A stretch of DNA of 25,870 bases from Clostridia bacterium (GTDB taxonomy: Bacteria > Bacillota > Clostridia > HGM11327). The notes beneath the pieces are model-generated. The model was not told where the DNA came from. It saw only the letters and a program-made list of their open reading frames with translations, and did not search any database. The DNA is taken from assembly GCA_017935525.1 (NCBI GenBank), contig JAGBHJ010000081.1:1-25870 (forward strand), written 5' to 3'. The translations under genes and the position numbers were made by a program. This document shows, piece after piece, positions 1 through 8,622 of the stretch (the stretch's first letter is position 1; every line of letters starts with the position of its first letter).

Positions 1-353
1 ATTAAACACTTGCACGTTTTATATGGAACGCAGTTACTTGTGTAAGACGCCATACCAATGCCTTCTCCTTGTAGGACAAGATTAAATCTGAGATTAGCTC
101 TTTTGGCACGGCGCTTACAACTCGGATGAGTTGGTATTTCAACGATCCTTTTTACACCTCATCAGTCACTTCGTGACAGCTTCTCCTCAAAGGAGAAGCC
201 ATGCTTACTCTCCGTTTCGGTCCGTATCCCATATTCATTAAACACTTGCACGTTTTATATGGAACGCAGTTACTCGTGTAAGACGCCATACCAATGCCTT
301 CTCCTTGAGGAGAAGGTGGGTTGCTTGCAACCCGGATGAGGTGGCATTTCAAC
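1..353. repeat. Cluster of double-hairpin intergenic repeats (REP/MITE-like)
   Basis: Positions 1-71 and 237-307 are the same 71-bp sequence with one mismatch (39 versus 275). Both copies end in a shared 20-bp box (124-143 and 334-353). Copy B carries two perfect hairpins before this box: CCTTCTCC/GGAGAAGG (297-316) and GGGTTGC/GCAACCC (318-333). An inverted core at 155-200 has the same order, tail then GTCAC/GTGAC (165-177) then GCTTCTCC/GGAGAAGC (179-199), but different stem sequences. Copy A keeps the flanks but has a different interior, with weak hairpins at 67-79 and 119-132. Copy A may be cut by the window edge. The only open frame here (152-352, minus) is a translation of the repeat and I do not consider it a gene. 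Function is unknown; similar elements are scattered in gut Clostridia genomes. Confidence 0.85.
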
Positions 354-419
354 TACTCTATATTACTCCATATCAACCGATTCGTGACTGTTAAAGTTTT
401 CAGTTCCCTCTCTCCCTCG

Positions 420-2954
420 TCAAAAGCCGCCCTGCTCCGTCCTGTTGATAATATCATCCTGCAAGGACTTTGACAGCGTGGTAAACAGCGCACTGTATCC
501 CGCAACTCTTACCACAAGGCTCTTGTACTTCTCCGGATGCGCCTGTGCGTCGCGGAGAGTTTCTCTGCTTACTACGTTGAACTGCATATGTGAGCCCTTC
601 TGGTCAAAATACGCTCTTATCAACGCCACAAAGCTCTCGATACCCGATCTGCCCTCCAAGGCTGACGGATGGAACTTCATGTTAAACAGCGTTCCGTTGG
701 ATGCAATGCCGTGATCCAGCTTTGCAACGGAGTTTGCAGATGAGGTAGGTCCGTGGGTATCCTTGCCCGCACTGGGTGATACGCCGTCGGCAACGGGAGT
801 GCCCGAATACCTGCCGTCGGGAGTTGCGCCCGTCTGTGCGCCAAGAGGCACGTTTGCGGAAACAGGGTAAAGTCCCGCATGGAATATGCCGCCTCTGGGG
901 TTTTTGTAGGTCTGCAACGGGCGTGTGTACGTATATGCCACATCCCTTGCAAAGGAGTCAACCTCGGGGATGTCGTTACCGAATTTATCCACCGCCTCAA
1001 GCATGTCGTGTATCTGCTGATACCTTGCCTTCTGTTGTGAAGTAAGGGAAGAAGACTGCTTTACCTGATTGTATATCCTCTGCACGTCGTAGGCCGTCAC
1101 GTTGTGGCCCTGCTTTGCCAGCTCCACAGCAGTAGCCTCCGTCACGCGGCGGATGGCGTCCTCATCCAGATCGTCCTTGCCAAAGTTTGCCGCAAGGGCA
1201 TCCTTCAGCTCCTTCATAGTTATCTTCTTATCCTCATACACCAGCTTCTTGATGGCGTAGAGTGAATCTGCCATGTTTGCGATGCCAAAGCCCTGGGGAC
1301 CTGTAAAATTATACACCGCACCGCCCTGCTCGGGAGTCTTGCCCGTACCGATACAGTCGTATACCATTGAAGACAGGTACGGCAAGGGGCATCTTTCCGC
1401 ATGAGCAACGTCGATGGCGTTGTCCGCATTTACAAGCAAAGATATCGTATAGTTCATCTGCGCCTTGTAAGCATCGTAGAATTCGTCAAAGGTCTTCATC
1501 TTTGTTACGTCGCCCGTCTTGACACCTACCTGCACGCCCTTATCCATACCGTCGGAGAACACAAGCTCCAAGGGTCTGCACATATTAAAGAATGCGGCGT
1601 CGTGCCAGCCCCAAGTCTTGCAGGACTTTTGCGGCTCTACGCAACCGATTATATTGTAATCCCTGGCATCCTCTATGCTCAGTCCCCTGCTCATGAGGGA
1701 GGGGATTATTACCTCGTCATTATAATACGCCGGCAAGCCAACGCCGGTGCGGGTAAGCTCTGCGGCTCTTACCAAAAACTCATGGGGAGTTTTGTTCCAT
1801 ACTCTCACGGAGAATGAGGGCTGGGGCAACAGCACGTGGAGCGTAGCCTCTATACACATAAACGAAAGATCGTTTGTTGCATCCTCGCCGTGCTCGTCCT
1901 GTCCGCCTGCAATAAGGTTCTGGAACAGGCTGTATCCTGCAAAGCCCTCGGCGGAGGCGGCGTCACGCACCTTGTTGAGGTCGTTGAGCTTGACCCAGAT
2001 ACAGTCCATAAGCTCCTGGGCAAATTCCCTCGTGATCCTGCCTGCGTCAATATCCGCCTTATAGTAGGGATACATATACTGGTCAAAGCGTCCGGGAGAG
2101 ATGGAATGGCCGCTGGACTCCGTCTGGAGCAGCATCTGCACAAACCAAAAGCTCTGGCAAGCCTCCCAGAATGTAGTGGAACCATTTTCCAGCGCAGAAG
2201 CACAGTTCTTGCCGATCTGTATCAGCTCTCGCTTTCTTTCGATATCTCTTTCTCTGTCAGCAAGACCCAACGCCAGCGCAGAGTATCTCTTTGCATATGT
2301 AATAGCGGCTTTACAGCTCATTTCCACCGCATCAAGAAAAGCGCTTCTTGTGACGTAGTCGCCGTCACCAAAATCCAGCTTTTCCCTCGCGGCGGCAACC
2401 TCCTCTATTATACCCTTATAGCCCACCTTAAGCACCTTGGCGTAGTCAACCGTCACGTGGCCAACACCATTGTAGAAATAGTTACCGGGAGTAAATATAT
2501 TGTGGTCTATTGCCAGCCTTGCCTCGGGCGCCATGTATGAGTACGCAAGCTCGCTTGTGGTCTTGCCCTTCCAATACTTATATACCTCGTGGAGCTTCTG
2601 CTTTGTATCCTGGGAAATATGGAACGGGTCAGCACTTCTGGTCTCAACCGTTTCAAACTCCGCCTCAAGCCAATCAAATGAGAACTCAGGGAAAACCTGA
2701 CAGCTTCTGGGCTGTATGGTTGCACTGCCGACGATAAGCTCGTTATCCCTTATGGTGATCGGTATATGCTCCAGAATATGACGGAACGCCTTTGCCCTTC
2801 TGGTGATGATGGGCTCGCCCTCCGTTTCCTTATAGGACTCCGTCAGCAGGACTGCTCTGTCCGCCTCTATCTGGGGCAGCTTTTCATAGAGCACGCTCTT
2901 GAGCTTTTCTATTCTGTCCGATTTTTTTATATGTGATGAATCAAATTTTGCCAT
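420..2954 (-). CDS. Glycyl radical enzyme, B12-independent glycerol/1,2-propanediol dehydratase type
   Basis: An 844-residue glycyl radical enzyme (pyruvate formate-lyase superfamily). The radical loop is at the C-terminus (VRVAGYSALF, Gly819). The thiyl Cys438 lies in a GCVEP motif with Glu440, which excludes pyruvate formate-lyase (Cys-Cys). Asn158, His166, His283, Ser284, Cys438, Glu440 and Asp452 line up in order and spacing with the substrate-binding residues I recall from Clostridium butyricum glycerol dehydratase. This favours dehydration of glycerol or 1,2-propanediol in the cytosol over choline lyase or hydroxyproline dehydratase. Residues about 590-650 form a helical stretch longer than in the 787-residue C. 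butyricum enzyme. The start at 2954 is chosen because GGAG lies 7 nt upstream; an in-frame ATG at 3002 sits almost on the predicted transcript start. No activating radical-SAM enzyme is within the window; it could lie left of position 1. Automated annotation may call this formate C-acetyltransferase. Confidence 0.88.
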   Translation of the reverse strand: MAKFDSSHIKKSDRIEKLKSVLYEKLPQIEADRAVLLTESYKETEGEPIITRRAKAFRHILEHIPITIRDNELIVGSATIQPRSCQVFPEFSFDWLEAEFETVETRSADPFHISQDTKQKLHEVYKYWKGKTTSELAYSYMAPEARLAIDHNIFTPGNYFYNGVGHVTVDYAKVLKVGYKGIIEEVAAAREKLDFGDGDYVTRSAFLDAVEMSCKAAITYAKRYSALALGLADRERDIERKRELIQIGKNCASALENGSTTFWEACQSFWFVQMLLQTESSGHSISPGRFDQYMYPYYKADIDAGRITREFAQELMDCIWVKLNDLNKVRDAASAEGFAGYSLFQNLIAGGQDEHGEDATNDLSFMCIEATLHVLLPQPSFSVRVWNKTPHEFLVRAAELTRTGVGLPAYYNDEVIIPSLMSRGLSIEDARDYNIIGCVEPQKSCKTWGWHDAAFFNMCRPLELVFSDGMDKGVQVGVKTGDVTKMKTFDEFYDAYKAQMNYTISLLVNADNAIDVAHAERCPLPYLSSMVYDCIGTGKTPEQGGAVYNFTGPQGFGIANMADSLYAIKKLVYEDKKITMKELKDALAANFGKDDLDEDAIRRVTEATAVELAKQGHNVTAYDVQRIYNQVKQSSSLTSQQKARYQQIHDMLEAVDKFGNDIPEVDSFARDVAYTYTRPLQTYKNPRGGIFHAGLYPVSANVPLGAQTGATPDGRYSGTPVADGVSPSAGKDTHGPTSSANSVAKLDHGIASNGTLFNMKFHPSALEGRSGIESFVALIRAYFDQKGSHMQFNVVSRETLRDAQAHPEKYKSLVVRVAGYSALFTTLSKSLQDDIINRTEQGGF

Positions 2955-3014
2955 ATCAATTCTCCGACTTTGTTGTTTTGCCACAACGGACACCTTTTCC
3001 ATTGTTACGTATAT

Positions 3015-3043
3015 AGTATAAAACAAAAAGCCGATTTTGTCAA
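3015..3043 (-). promoter_or_regulatory. Sigma-A promoter of the glycyl radical enzyme gene
   Basis: On the minus strand there is a perfect TTGACA (-35, 3038-3043), a 17-nt spacer and TATACT (-10, 3015-3020). Transcription would start near 3008, giving a leader of about 54 nt before the ATG at 2954. Confidence 0.85.
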
Positions 3044-3087
3044 CACCAAATTCGCAGAAAAACAACATTTTTTTGTCCGATTTGGTG
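3044..3087. promoter_or_regulatory. Inverted repeat directly upstream of the dehydratase promoter (possible regulator site)
   Basis: CACCAAAT (3044-3051) and ATTTGGTG (3080-3087) form a perfect 8-bp inverted repeat with 28 nt between arms, abutting the -35 hexamer. A further imperfect TTTGG/CCAAA pair follows at about 3081-3111. The position suits an activator or repressor, but no regulator gene is nearby and the function is inference. Confidence 0.4.
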
Positions 3088-3161
3088 GTTTTTGACTCAC
3101 AAACGCCAAAAACTCCGCAAAATGAGCAGTCAAAGAGGACACACCACCACATCTTGCAGAT

Positions 3162-3202
3162 AAAAAAAACGAGAGGACACATTTCCCAATGCGTTCTCTC
3201 GT
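3162..3202 (-). terminator. Rho-independent terminator of the glnS operon
   Basis: On the minus strand ACGAGAG (3196-3202) pairs with CTCTCGT (3169-3175), with an inner paired segment around a GGGA loop, followed by a run of T (3162-3169). It lies 33 nt after the glnS stop. A smaller CGGCAT/ATGCCG hairpin lies between them at 3215-3230. Confidence 0.9.
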
Positions 3203-3234
3203 CTTCTGTTTTGTCGGCATTACAATGCCGTTTA

Positions 3235-4929
3235 TTACTTGGTTATCTTGAATGAGTCCTTAAGACCTACGCTCTTGTTGAATACGGGCTTGCCGGGCTT
3301 GGAGTCGGGGTCAACGTTAAAGTAACCCATTCTCAAGAACTGCAAATTCGTCAACGCAGGCATATCAGCACAAGAAGGCTCTACCTTTGCATTTGCGCAT
3401 ACCGTCAATGAGTCGGGATTGAGGTAATCAAGATACGTCTTGCCTTCCTCGGGGCTTGAGGGGTTGGCAACTGTAAAGAGTCTGTCGTACAGACGCACCT
3501 CTGCGTCAACTGCGTGCTCTGCGGATACCCAATGCACAGTACCCTTTACCTTTCTGCCGTCATCCGTCCAGCCGCCCTTACTGTTGGGATCATAGGTACA
3601 ATGTACTGCAATAACGTTTCCGTTCTCATCCTTGTCGCATCCCGTGCAGGTTACGTAGTAAGCGTGCTTAAGACGAACCTCCTTGCCGGGAGTAAGACGG
3701 AAGTAGCCCTTGGGCGGCTCCTCCATAAAGTCCTCCTGCTCAATATACAGCTCCTTGCTGAAGGGCAGAGTTCTCTTGCCTGCAGATGCGTCCTCGGGGT
3801 TATTTTCAGCCTCAAAGTACTCCACCTGTCCCTCGGGGTAATTGTCAACTATCAGCTTGACAGGGTTGATAACAGCCATAACTCTCAATGCGTTTTTGTT
3901 AAGGTCCTCTCTGAGGCAATGCTCCAGCAACGCATAATCAACAACGCTGTTTACCTTGCTGATACCAACTGTTGCAACAAAGTTTCTGATGGAAGCAGGT
4001 GTGTAGCCACGTCTTCTGAGACCGCACAGGGTAGGCATACGGGGGTCATCCCAGCCGTTTACATAGTTTTCCTTAACAAGGCGGATAAGGTTTCTCTTGC
4101 TCAACACAACGTTGTTGATGTTCAGCTTTGCAAACTCCGTCTGTCTGGGGCGGTAAACACCCAGCTGCTCAAGAAACCAGTCGTACAAGGGTCTGTGATC
4201 CTCAAACTCAAGAGTACAGAATGAGTTTGTAACACCCTCAATGGAGTCCTCCAAGCCGTGCGCCCAGTCGTACATGGGGTAGATACACCACTTATCCCCT
4301 GTCTGATGGTGGGACTTGTGCTGAATTCTGTACATAACGGGGTCACGCATATTCATATTGGGGTGAGCCATGTCGATCTTTGCGCGCAACGTCATAGCGC
4401 CATCCTCAAACTCGCCCGCCTTCATTCTGCGGAAAAGATCAAGGTTTTCCTCTATGCTTCTGTCGCGGTAGGGGCTGTTTGTACCGGGTTCTGTCAATGT
4501 ACCTCTTGTCAGACGGCACTCCTCTGCGGAAAGCTCGCAAACGTAAGCCTTTCCCTGCATTATCAGCTGCTCCGCGTATTCGTACATCTGGTCAAAATAG
4601 CTGGAAGCAAAGAACAGATTCTCGCCCCAGTCAAAGCCCAACCACTTGATGTCCTCCTGGATGGACTGTACGTACTCATCGTCTTCCTTGGAGGGGTTTG
4701 TATCGTCAAATCTCAAATGGCAAACGCCGCCAAACTCCTTTGCAAGTCCAAAGTCAACGCAAATAGCCTTTGCGTGGCCTATGTGCAGATATCCGTTAGG
4801 CTCGGGTGGGAATCTTGTAACTACTCTGCCACCAAACTTGCCCGTTGCCAGATCGTCTCTTATCATGTCTGCAAGAAAATTGGATGATATAGAATTTTCC
4901 GCAGATGCTACTTCTTTAACTTCTTCCAT
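3235..4929 (-). CDS. glnS: Glutaminyl-tRNA synthetase
   Basis: A 564-residue class I aminoacyl-tRNA synthetase that charges tRNA-Gln with glutamine in the cytosol. The N-terminal catalytic domain has RFPPEPNGYLHIGHAKA (about 39-55) with the HIGH signature at 49-52. The KMSKS-equivalent is VLSKR at 275-279, the form usual in GlnRS rather than GluRS. Residues beyond about 340 form the beta-barrel anticodon-binding part typical of GlnRS. Length matches the bacterial family. It is the last gene of the minus-strand operon, 37 nt after pncB, and is followed by a strong terminator. The start has a somewhat distant AAAGGG 11 nt upstream, but the N-terminus aligns well with the family. Having direct GlnRS does not exclude a GatCAB amidotransferase elsewhere in the genome, for tRNA-Asn or both. 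Confidence 0.97.
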   Translation of the reverse strand: MEEVKEVASAENSISSNFLADMIRDDLATGKFGGRVVTRFPPEPNGYLHIGHAKAICVDFGLAKEFGGVCHLRFDDTNPSKEDDEYVQSIQEDIKWLGFDWGENLFFASSYFDQMYEYAEQLIMQGKAYVCELSAEECRLTRGTLTEPGTNSPYRDRSIEENLDLFRRMKAGEFEDGAMTLRAKIDMAHPNMNMRDPVMYRIQHKSHHQTGDKWCIYPMYDWAHGLEDSIEGVTNSFCTLEFEDHRPLYDWFLEQLGVYRPRQTEFAKLNINNVVLSKRNLIRLVKENYVNGWDDPRMPTLCGLRRRGYTPASIRNFVATVGISKVNSVVDYALLEHCLREDLNKNALRVMAVINPVKLIVDNYPEGQVEYFEAENNPEDASAGKRTLPFSKELYIEQEDFMEEPPKGYFRLTPGKEVRLKHAYYVTCTGCDKDENGNVIAVHCTYDPNSKGGWTDDGRKVKGTVHWVSAEHAVDAEVRLYDRLFTVANPSSPEEGKTYLDYLNPDSLTVCANAKVEPSCADMPALTNLQFLRMGYFNVDPDSKPGKPVFNKSVGLKDSFKITK

Positions 4930-4966
4930 AATAATATGAACCCTTTCAATCTATTGTTATAACCTT

Positions 4967-6412
4967 TTATTTTGCGGTACGGCTTCTGTTACTCTTTAAC
5001 AATGAATCCTTCATCTCCCAAAGCTTTTGGGAAAGGTCCACCTTGTACTCGCTGGGGCGGATAATTCTTGTGTATTCATCCCAGAAGCAACCGATCTCTT
5101 TCTTTGCGTATTCGCTTATCTCCTTAAGCGGTATGGCTTGATATACCTTTTTGCCCTCCACAAACACGGGCTGCAGCAGCTCTCTGTAAGTAAAGTCCGT
5201 CACAGTCATCCGTTTCCACGTTTCCACAGGGTGGAATATCTCCAGAGGCTTACTTTCGTCAATGATCTCCTCGTCCAGCATAACCACATCGGCAATGGCC
5301 TTGCCCGATGCCTTTTCAAACAGTCGGACAACCTTTTTGTAGCCGGGGTTGGTCATCTTTTCGGGGTTTTCGGATATCTTCATCTTCGGCACCAGAACGC
5401 CGTCCTGCTCCTCTGCAGCCAGCTTATACACTCCGCCCAATGCGGGGCAATCCTTACTGGTGATAAGGGCTGTGCCAACTCCCCAGACATCTATTTTTGC
5501 GCCCTGGGCCTTAAGATGCCATATGGTGTCCTCGTCAAGGTCGTTTGATGCCACTATCTTTGTATTGGGGAAGCCCGCATCATCCAGCATACGTCTTGCC
5601 TGCTTGGAAAGGTAAGCCAAGTCACCAGAATCAAGCCTTATTCCTACGGGCTCATAGCCCCGGGCTCTCAGCTCGCGGAACACCTTGATGGCGTTGGGCA
5701 CACCGGACTTTAACGTATCGTATGTGTCAACCAGCAGCAGGCAATTCTTGGGGAAGCACTTTGCATATGCTCTGAATGCCTCCAGCTCGTCTGCAAAGCT
5801 CATTACCCAGCTGTGTGCATGGGTACCGCTGGCAGCTGTGCCAAACATCTGCGCCGTCAGCACGTTGGATGTTGATGAGCAGCCGCCTATTATTGCCGCC
5901 CTTGCACCGTATATACCTGCATCGGGGCCCTGTGCCCTTCTGAGTCCAAACTCCATTACGCTGTCACCCATTGCCGCATGGACCACTCTGCTTGCCTTTG
6001 TGGCAATAAGGGTCTGATGGTTGATTATGTTCAGCATTGCAGTTTCAATAAACTGCGCCTGAAATATGGGAGCCTTTACCCTTACGATGGGCTCCTTGGG
6101 GAATATGGGCGTTCCCTCGGGAATAGCGTATATATCACCCGTAAACTCAAATTTTTCAAGCAGTGCCAAAAAGCCCTCGTCAAAAAGCTCCAGCCCTCTC
6201 AAAAAATCTATATCATCCGCAGAAAAGCGGAGATTTTCAATATATTCAACTACCTGCTCCAGTCCTGCCGCAATGGCGTAGGAGCTTACCATACTGTCGG
6301 GCTTGCGGAAGAAAAGATCAAACACCACCTGCTGATCCATTTTTCCTTCCTTATAATAGCCGTACATCATAGTCAGCTGATACAGGTCAGTCATCATCGT
6401 CAAATTTCTCAT
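4967..6412 (-). CDS. pncB: Nicotinate phosphoribosyltransferase
   Basis: A 481-residue protein that converts nicotinate and PRPP to nicotinate mononucleotide, the first step of the Preiss-Handler NAD salvage route. Family hallmarks are the N-terminal TDLYQLTM (8-15), the EFGLRRAQGPDAG segment (154-166) and GTHAHSWVMSF (196-206), which contains the histidine region phosphorylated in this family. Further on, LDSGDL and a GVGTAL phosphate-binding segment are visible. The start at 6412 is 3 nt after the lgt stop, and its Shine-Dalgarno AAGGA overlaps the last codons of lgt, so translation of the two is probably coupled. Size fits the bacterial family. No separate promoter is seen, so it should be transcribed with the M16 peptidase genes and lgt. 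Confidence 0.96.
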   Translation of the reverse strand: MRNLTMMTDLYQLTMMYGYYKEGKMDQQVVFDLFFRKPDSMVSSYAIAAGLEQVVEYIENLRFSADDIDFLRGLELFDEGFLALLEKFEFTGDIYAIPEGTPIFPKEPIVRVKAPIFQAQFIETAMLNIINHQTLIATKASRVVHAAMGDSVMEFGLRRAQGPDAGIYGARAAIIGGCSSTSNVLTAQMFGTAASGTHAHSWVMSFADELEAFRAYAKCFPKNCLLLVDTYDTLKSGVPNAIKVFRELRARGYEPVGIRLDSGDLAYLSKQARRMLDDAGFPNTKIVASNDLDEDTIWHLKAQGAKIDVWGVGTALITSKDCPALGGVYKLAAEEQDGVLVPKMKISENPEKMTNPGYKKVVRLFEKASGKAIADVVMLDEEIIDESKPLEIFHPVETWKRMTVTDFTYRELLQPVFVEGKKVYQAIPLKEISEYAKKEIGCFWDEYTRIIRPSEYKVDLSQKLWEMKDSLLKSNRSRTAK

Positions 6413-6415
6413 AAA

Positions 6416-7306
6416 TTATTCCTTATCCGCATCGGTACCGTCTTCTGCCTTTTGGGCATCCTCTGCATTTACATCTGCCTCTGCCGCCTGCGGCACGTAG
6501 TCCGGCAAAAGAAATGCAGGCACCTTTTTATGCACCATCTGTGAGAATTTCTCGTCCTTGTACATCTTTTTCTTAACAAAATAGAGCACCACCACTATCA
6601 CCGCCAAGCCAAGGCTGATCAGCTGGTTTGCCAAAGTACCCTCTATCTTGATCTCGTCGAGAATGATCCTTATTATCGCATACAGTATAATATAAAGGAA
6701 GAAAACGTCACCGTTGTCATGCTTTCTGAAGTACACCACGGAAAGCACCACAAAGGCACCGAAATTCCACAGCGACTCGTAGAAGAACGTTGCCATATGC
6801 CATGACTGCGTCTTGTCTATAAACACCGCAAAGGGGAAAAACTGCCAGCTCGGGTCTGTTACCACGGGGCCGTAAAGCTCCTGGTTAAAGAAATTACCCC
6901 GTCTGCCTATACACTGCGCCAACGCAAGGCAGGGCACTATAAGATCCACCAAATGCCACAGATTTATCTTTTTCTTGTAGCAGTAAAGCACTATGCAGGG
7001 CAACGCCGTAATAAACCCGCCCAGAATGGCAAGTCCGCCCTCCCATATGTACAATACGGAAATGGGGTTGGACTTGTAGCTGTCCAGGTTGTTAAGCACG
7101 TAAAGTATTCTTGCACCTATAACGCCCGAAACAAGTATTATAAAGCAAAGATCAATAAAAATATCGTCCTTGTATCCTGCTTTTTTACCTCTGTGGCAAC
7201 ACATCAAAAGCACCGTCAGTACTGCCACCGCAAGGGAAATGGAATACCAGTATATATCCTTGCCAAAGATCGTAAAAGCAACTCTGTCTATGGAAAACAA
7301 CGTCAT
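6416..7306 (-). CDS. lgt: Prolipoprotein diacylglyceryl transferase
   Basis: A 296-residue multi-pass membrane enzyme that moves diacylglycerol from phosphatidylglycerol to the lipobox cysteine of prelipoproteins, the first step of lipoprotein maturation. The Lgt signature GRRGNFFNQELYG lies at 134-146 between transmembrane helices, and about seven hydrophobic segments are visible. The segment WEGGLAILGG (88-97) replaces the His-containing motif known in E. coli Lgt; substitutions here are common in Firmicutes. The last 35 or so residues form an acidic, low-complexity cytoplasmic tail. The start at 7306 has AAAGGAGG 6 nt upstream, overlapping the end of the preceding peptidase gene with 1 nt between stop and start. 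A probable substrate, the lipoprotein at 23728-24339, is in the same window. Confidence 0.97.
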   Translation of the reverse strand: MTLFSIDRVAFTIFGKDIYWYSISLAVAVLTVLLMCCHRGKKAGYKDDIFIDLCFIILVSGVIGARILYVLNNLDSYKSNPISVLYIWEGGLAILGGFITALPCIVLYCYKKKINLWHLVDLIVPCLALAQCIGRRGNFFNQELYGPVVTDPSWQFFPFAVFIDKTQSWHMATFFYESLWNFGAFVVLSVVYFRKHDNGDVFFLYIILYAIIRIILDEIKIEGTLANQLISLGLAVIVVVLYFVKKKMYKDEKFSQMVHKKVPAFLLPDYVPQAAEADVNAEDAQKAEDGTDADKE

Positions 7307-7307
7307 A

Positions 7308-8612
7308 TTATGCCTCCTTTACCGTGGGAAGTATTACGGACACCGCAGAATGCTCCTCATCAAACAAAGAAGCAAACGCCGCCGTCACATCCTCTAACGT
7401 TATGCTGTTGAGCACGTCGTAATAATCAAACAACGTTGTGCCGTTAAAGGCTCTGTACGTACTGTGGATAGCAATACTGTTTACGTTGTTGAATACTCTG
7501 ATAAGGTCGCCCAAAAAGCTTTTCTTTACTCTGTGGAAGGACTCCTCCAAAAAGCCGTCCTTCTTTGTTTTTGCAATATATTCCTTCAGCTTGGCGAGGA
7601 ATTCGTCCTTCTTTTCCGTTTCTACGCTAAAATAAGCGTAAGCGTACTCGGTCTCCCCCGTGTAGCCGTATTCAAAGGACTGGTCCACCACCTGCGCCCG
7701 ATACATATCGTTATAAAAATCGCTCTCGCTGCCTGCAAAAAGCTCAAGAGCAATGTCCACCGCGTGTCTGCGGCGGAGCAGGTTGCATCCCGTGTAGCCC
7801 ACGTTGTTGTCCTTACATCCGTACATCACTATGGGTCTTGCCACGTCCATGTAAGCCTCAACGTAGGGCTTTACTATCTCGCTTGGCTCATCTATCACAG
7901 GCTTTACCACCTTGCCCACAGCAAGGGCTCTCTTGTCCTCCGCCACGTATTTTTCTGCGTGCTCAAGGACCTCGTCGGGGTCAATGTCACCCACCGTCAC
8001 CAGCACCATATTTGCGGGGTTGTAGAAATTGTTGTAGCAAAGGTACAGCATTTCGTGCGTGATCTTGGAAATGCTCTCAATATCGCCTGCAATATCGTTT
8101 CTGACGGGATGGTTATGATACAACGCCTGCAAAAGGTTCTTTTGTATCACCCAGCCCTCCATGTCGTCGTACATGGTTATTTCCTGACCGATTATGCCCT
8201 TTTCCTTTTCAACGCTTTCGTGGGTAAAATAGGGAGAGTTGACGTAATTGATGAGTATATGGAGATTTTCGTAGAAATCGTCCGTGGAAACAAAGTAATA
8301 CGCCGTCATGCCGTTGCCCGTAAAGGCGTTGGGGCTTGCACCGTACTTTGCAAACTGCTCAAAAACGTTTTCCCCGTTGGGGTTATCAAACATCTTATGC
8401 TCCAGAAAATGAGCAATACCCAGCGGTACCTCCACTGTCTCCGTCTGACCCACGGGCACAAAGCGGATATTGTTGGAGCCGTAGTCCGTTGCGTACATTG
8501 CAAACTGCTTCGTAAAGCCCTTTTTCGGAATAACTATCAGTCGCAAGCCGTTGGAAAGCGTAGTCTCGTAAATCGTTTCTTTAAGGAGAGGGAATTCTTT
8601 TATTTCAAACAT
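7308..8612 (-). CDS. ymfH: M16 family zinc peptidase, catalytic (YmfH-like) subunit
   Basis: A 434-residue M16 (pitrilysin/insulinase) peptidase. The inverted zinc motif HFLEH is at 68-72 and the distal ligand Glu144 (in IGQEI) lies 72 residues later, as expected for an active M16 site. The C-terminal half is the second, non-catalytic M16 fold. The start at 8612 is chosen over the upstream in-frame codon because AGGTG lies 6 nt before it, and the resulting N-terminus, ending shortly before the SNGLRLIVIP strand, fits the family. It begins 10 nt after the upstream M16 gene ends, so the two are co-translated. That neighbour lacks the zinc motif, and the pair resembles B. subtilis YmfF/YmfH and heterodimeric M16B enzymes. 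The substrate is unknown; some databases link this pair by name to EF-P modification. Confidence 0.9.
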   Translation of the reverse strand: MFEIKEFPLLKETIYETTLSNGLRLIVIPKKGFTKQFAMYATDYGSNNIRFVPVGQTETVEVPLGIAHFLEHKMFDNPNGENVFEQFAKYGASPNAFTGNGMTAYYFVSTDDFYENLHILINYVNSPYFTHESVEKEKGIIGQEITMYDDMEGWVIQKNLLQALYHNHPVRNDIAGDIESISKITHEMLYLCYNNFYNPANMVLVTVGDIDPDEVLEHAEKYVAEDKRALAVGKVVKPVIDEPSEIVKPYVEAYMDVARPIVMYGCKDNNVGYTGCNLLRRRHAVDIALELFAGSESDFYNDMYRAQVVDQSFEYGYTGETEYAYAYFSVETEKKDEFLAKLKEYIAKTKKDGFLEESFHRVKKSFLGDLIRVFNNVNSIAIHSTYRAFNGTTLFDYYDVLNSITLEDVTAAFASLFDEEHSAVSVILPTVKEA

Positions 8613-8622
8613 ACCGTTCACC

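Noticed and set aside
152..352. 66-codon open frame on the minus strand
   Set aside because: It is a translation of the hairpin repeats, without ribosome site or homology-like composition.
1..353. CRISPR array
   Set aside because: Only two direct copies 236 bp apart, long repeats with internal hairpins, no regular spacers and no cas genes.
2955..3182. 76-codon N-terminal extension of the glycyl radical enzyme, with alternative ATG at 3002
   Set aside because: It runs through the promoter; the ATG at 3002 is only a few bases after the predicted transcript start and lacks a ribosome site, whereas 2954 has GGAG.
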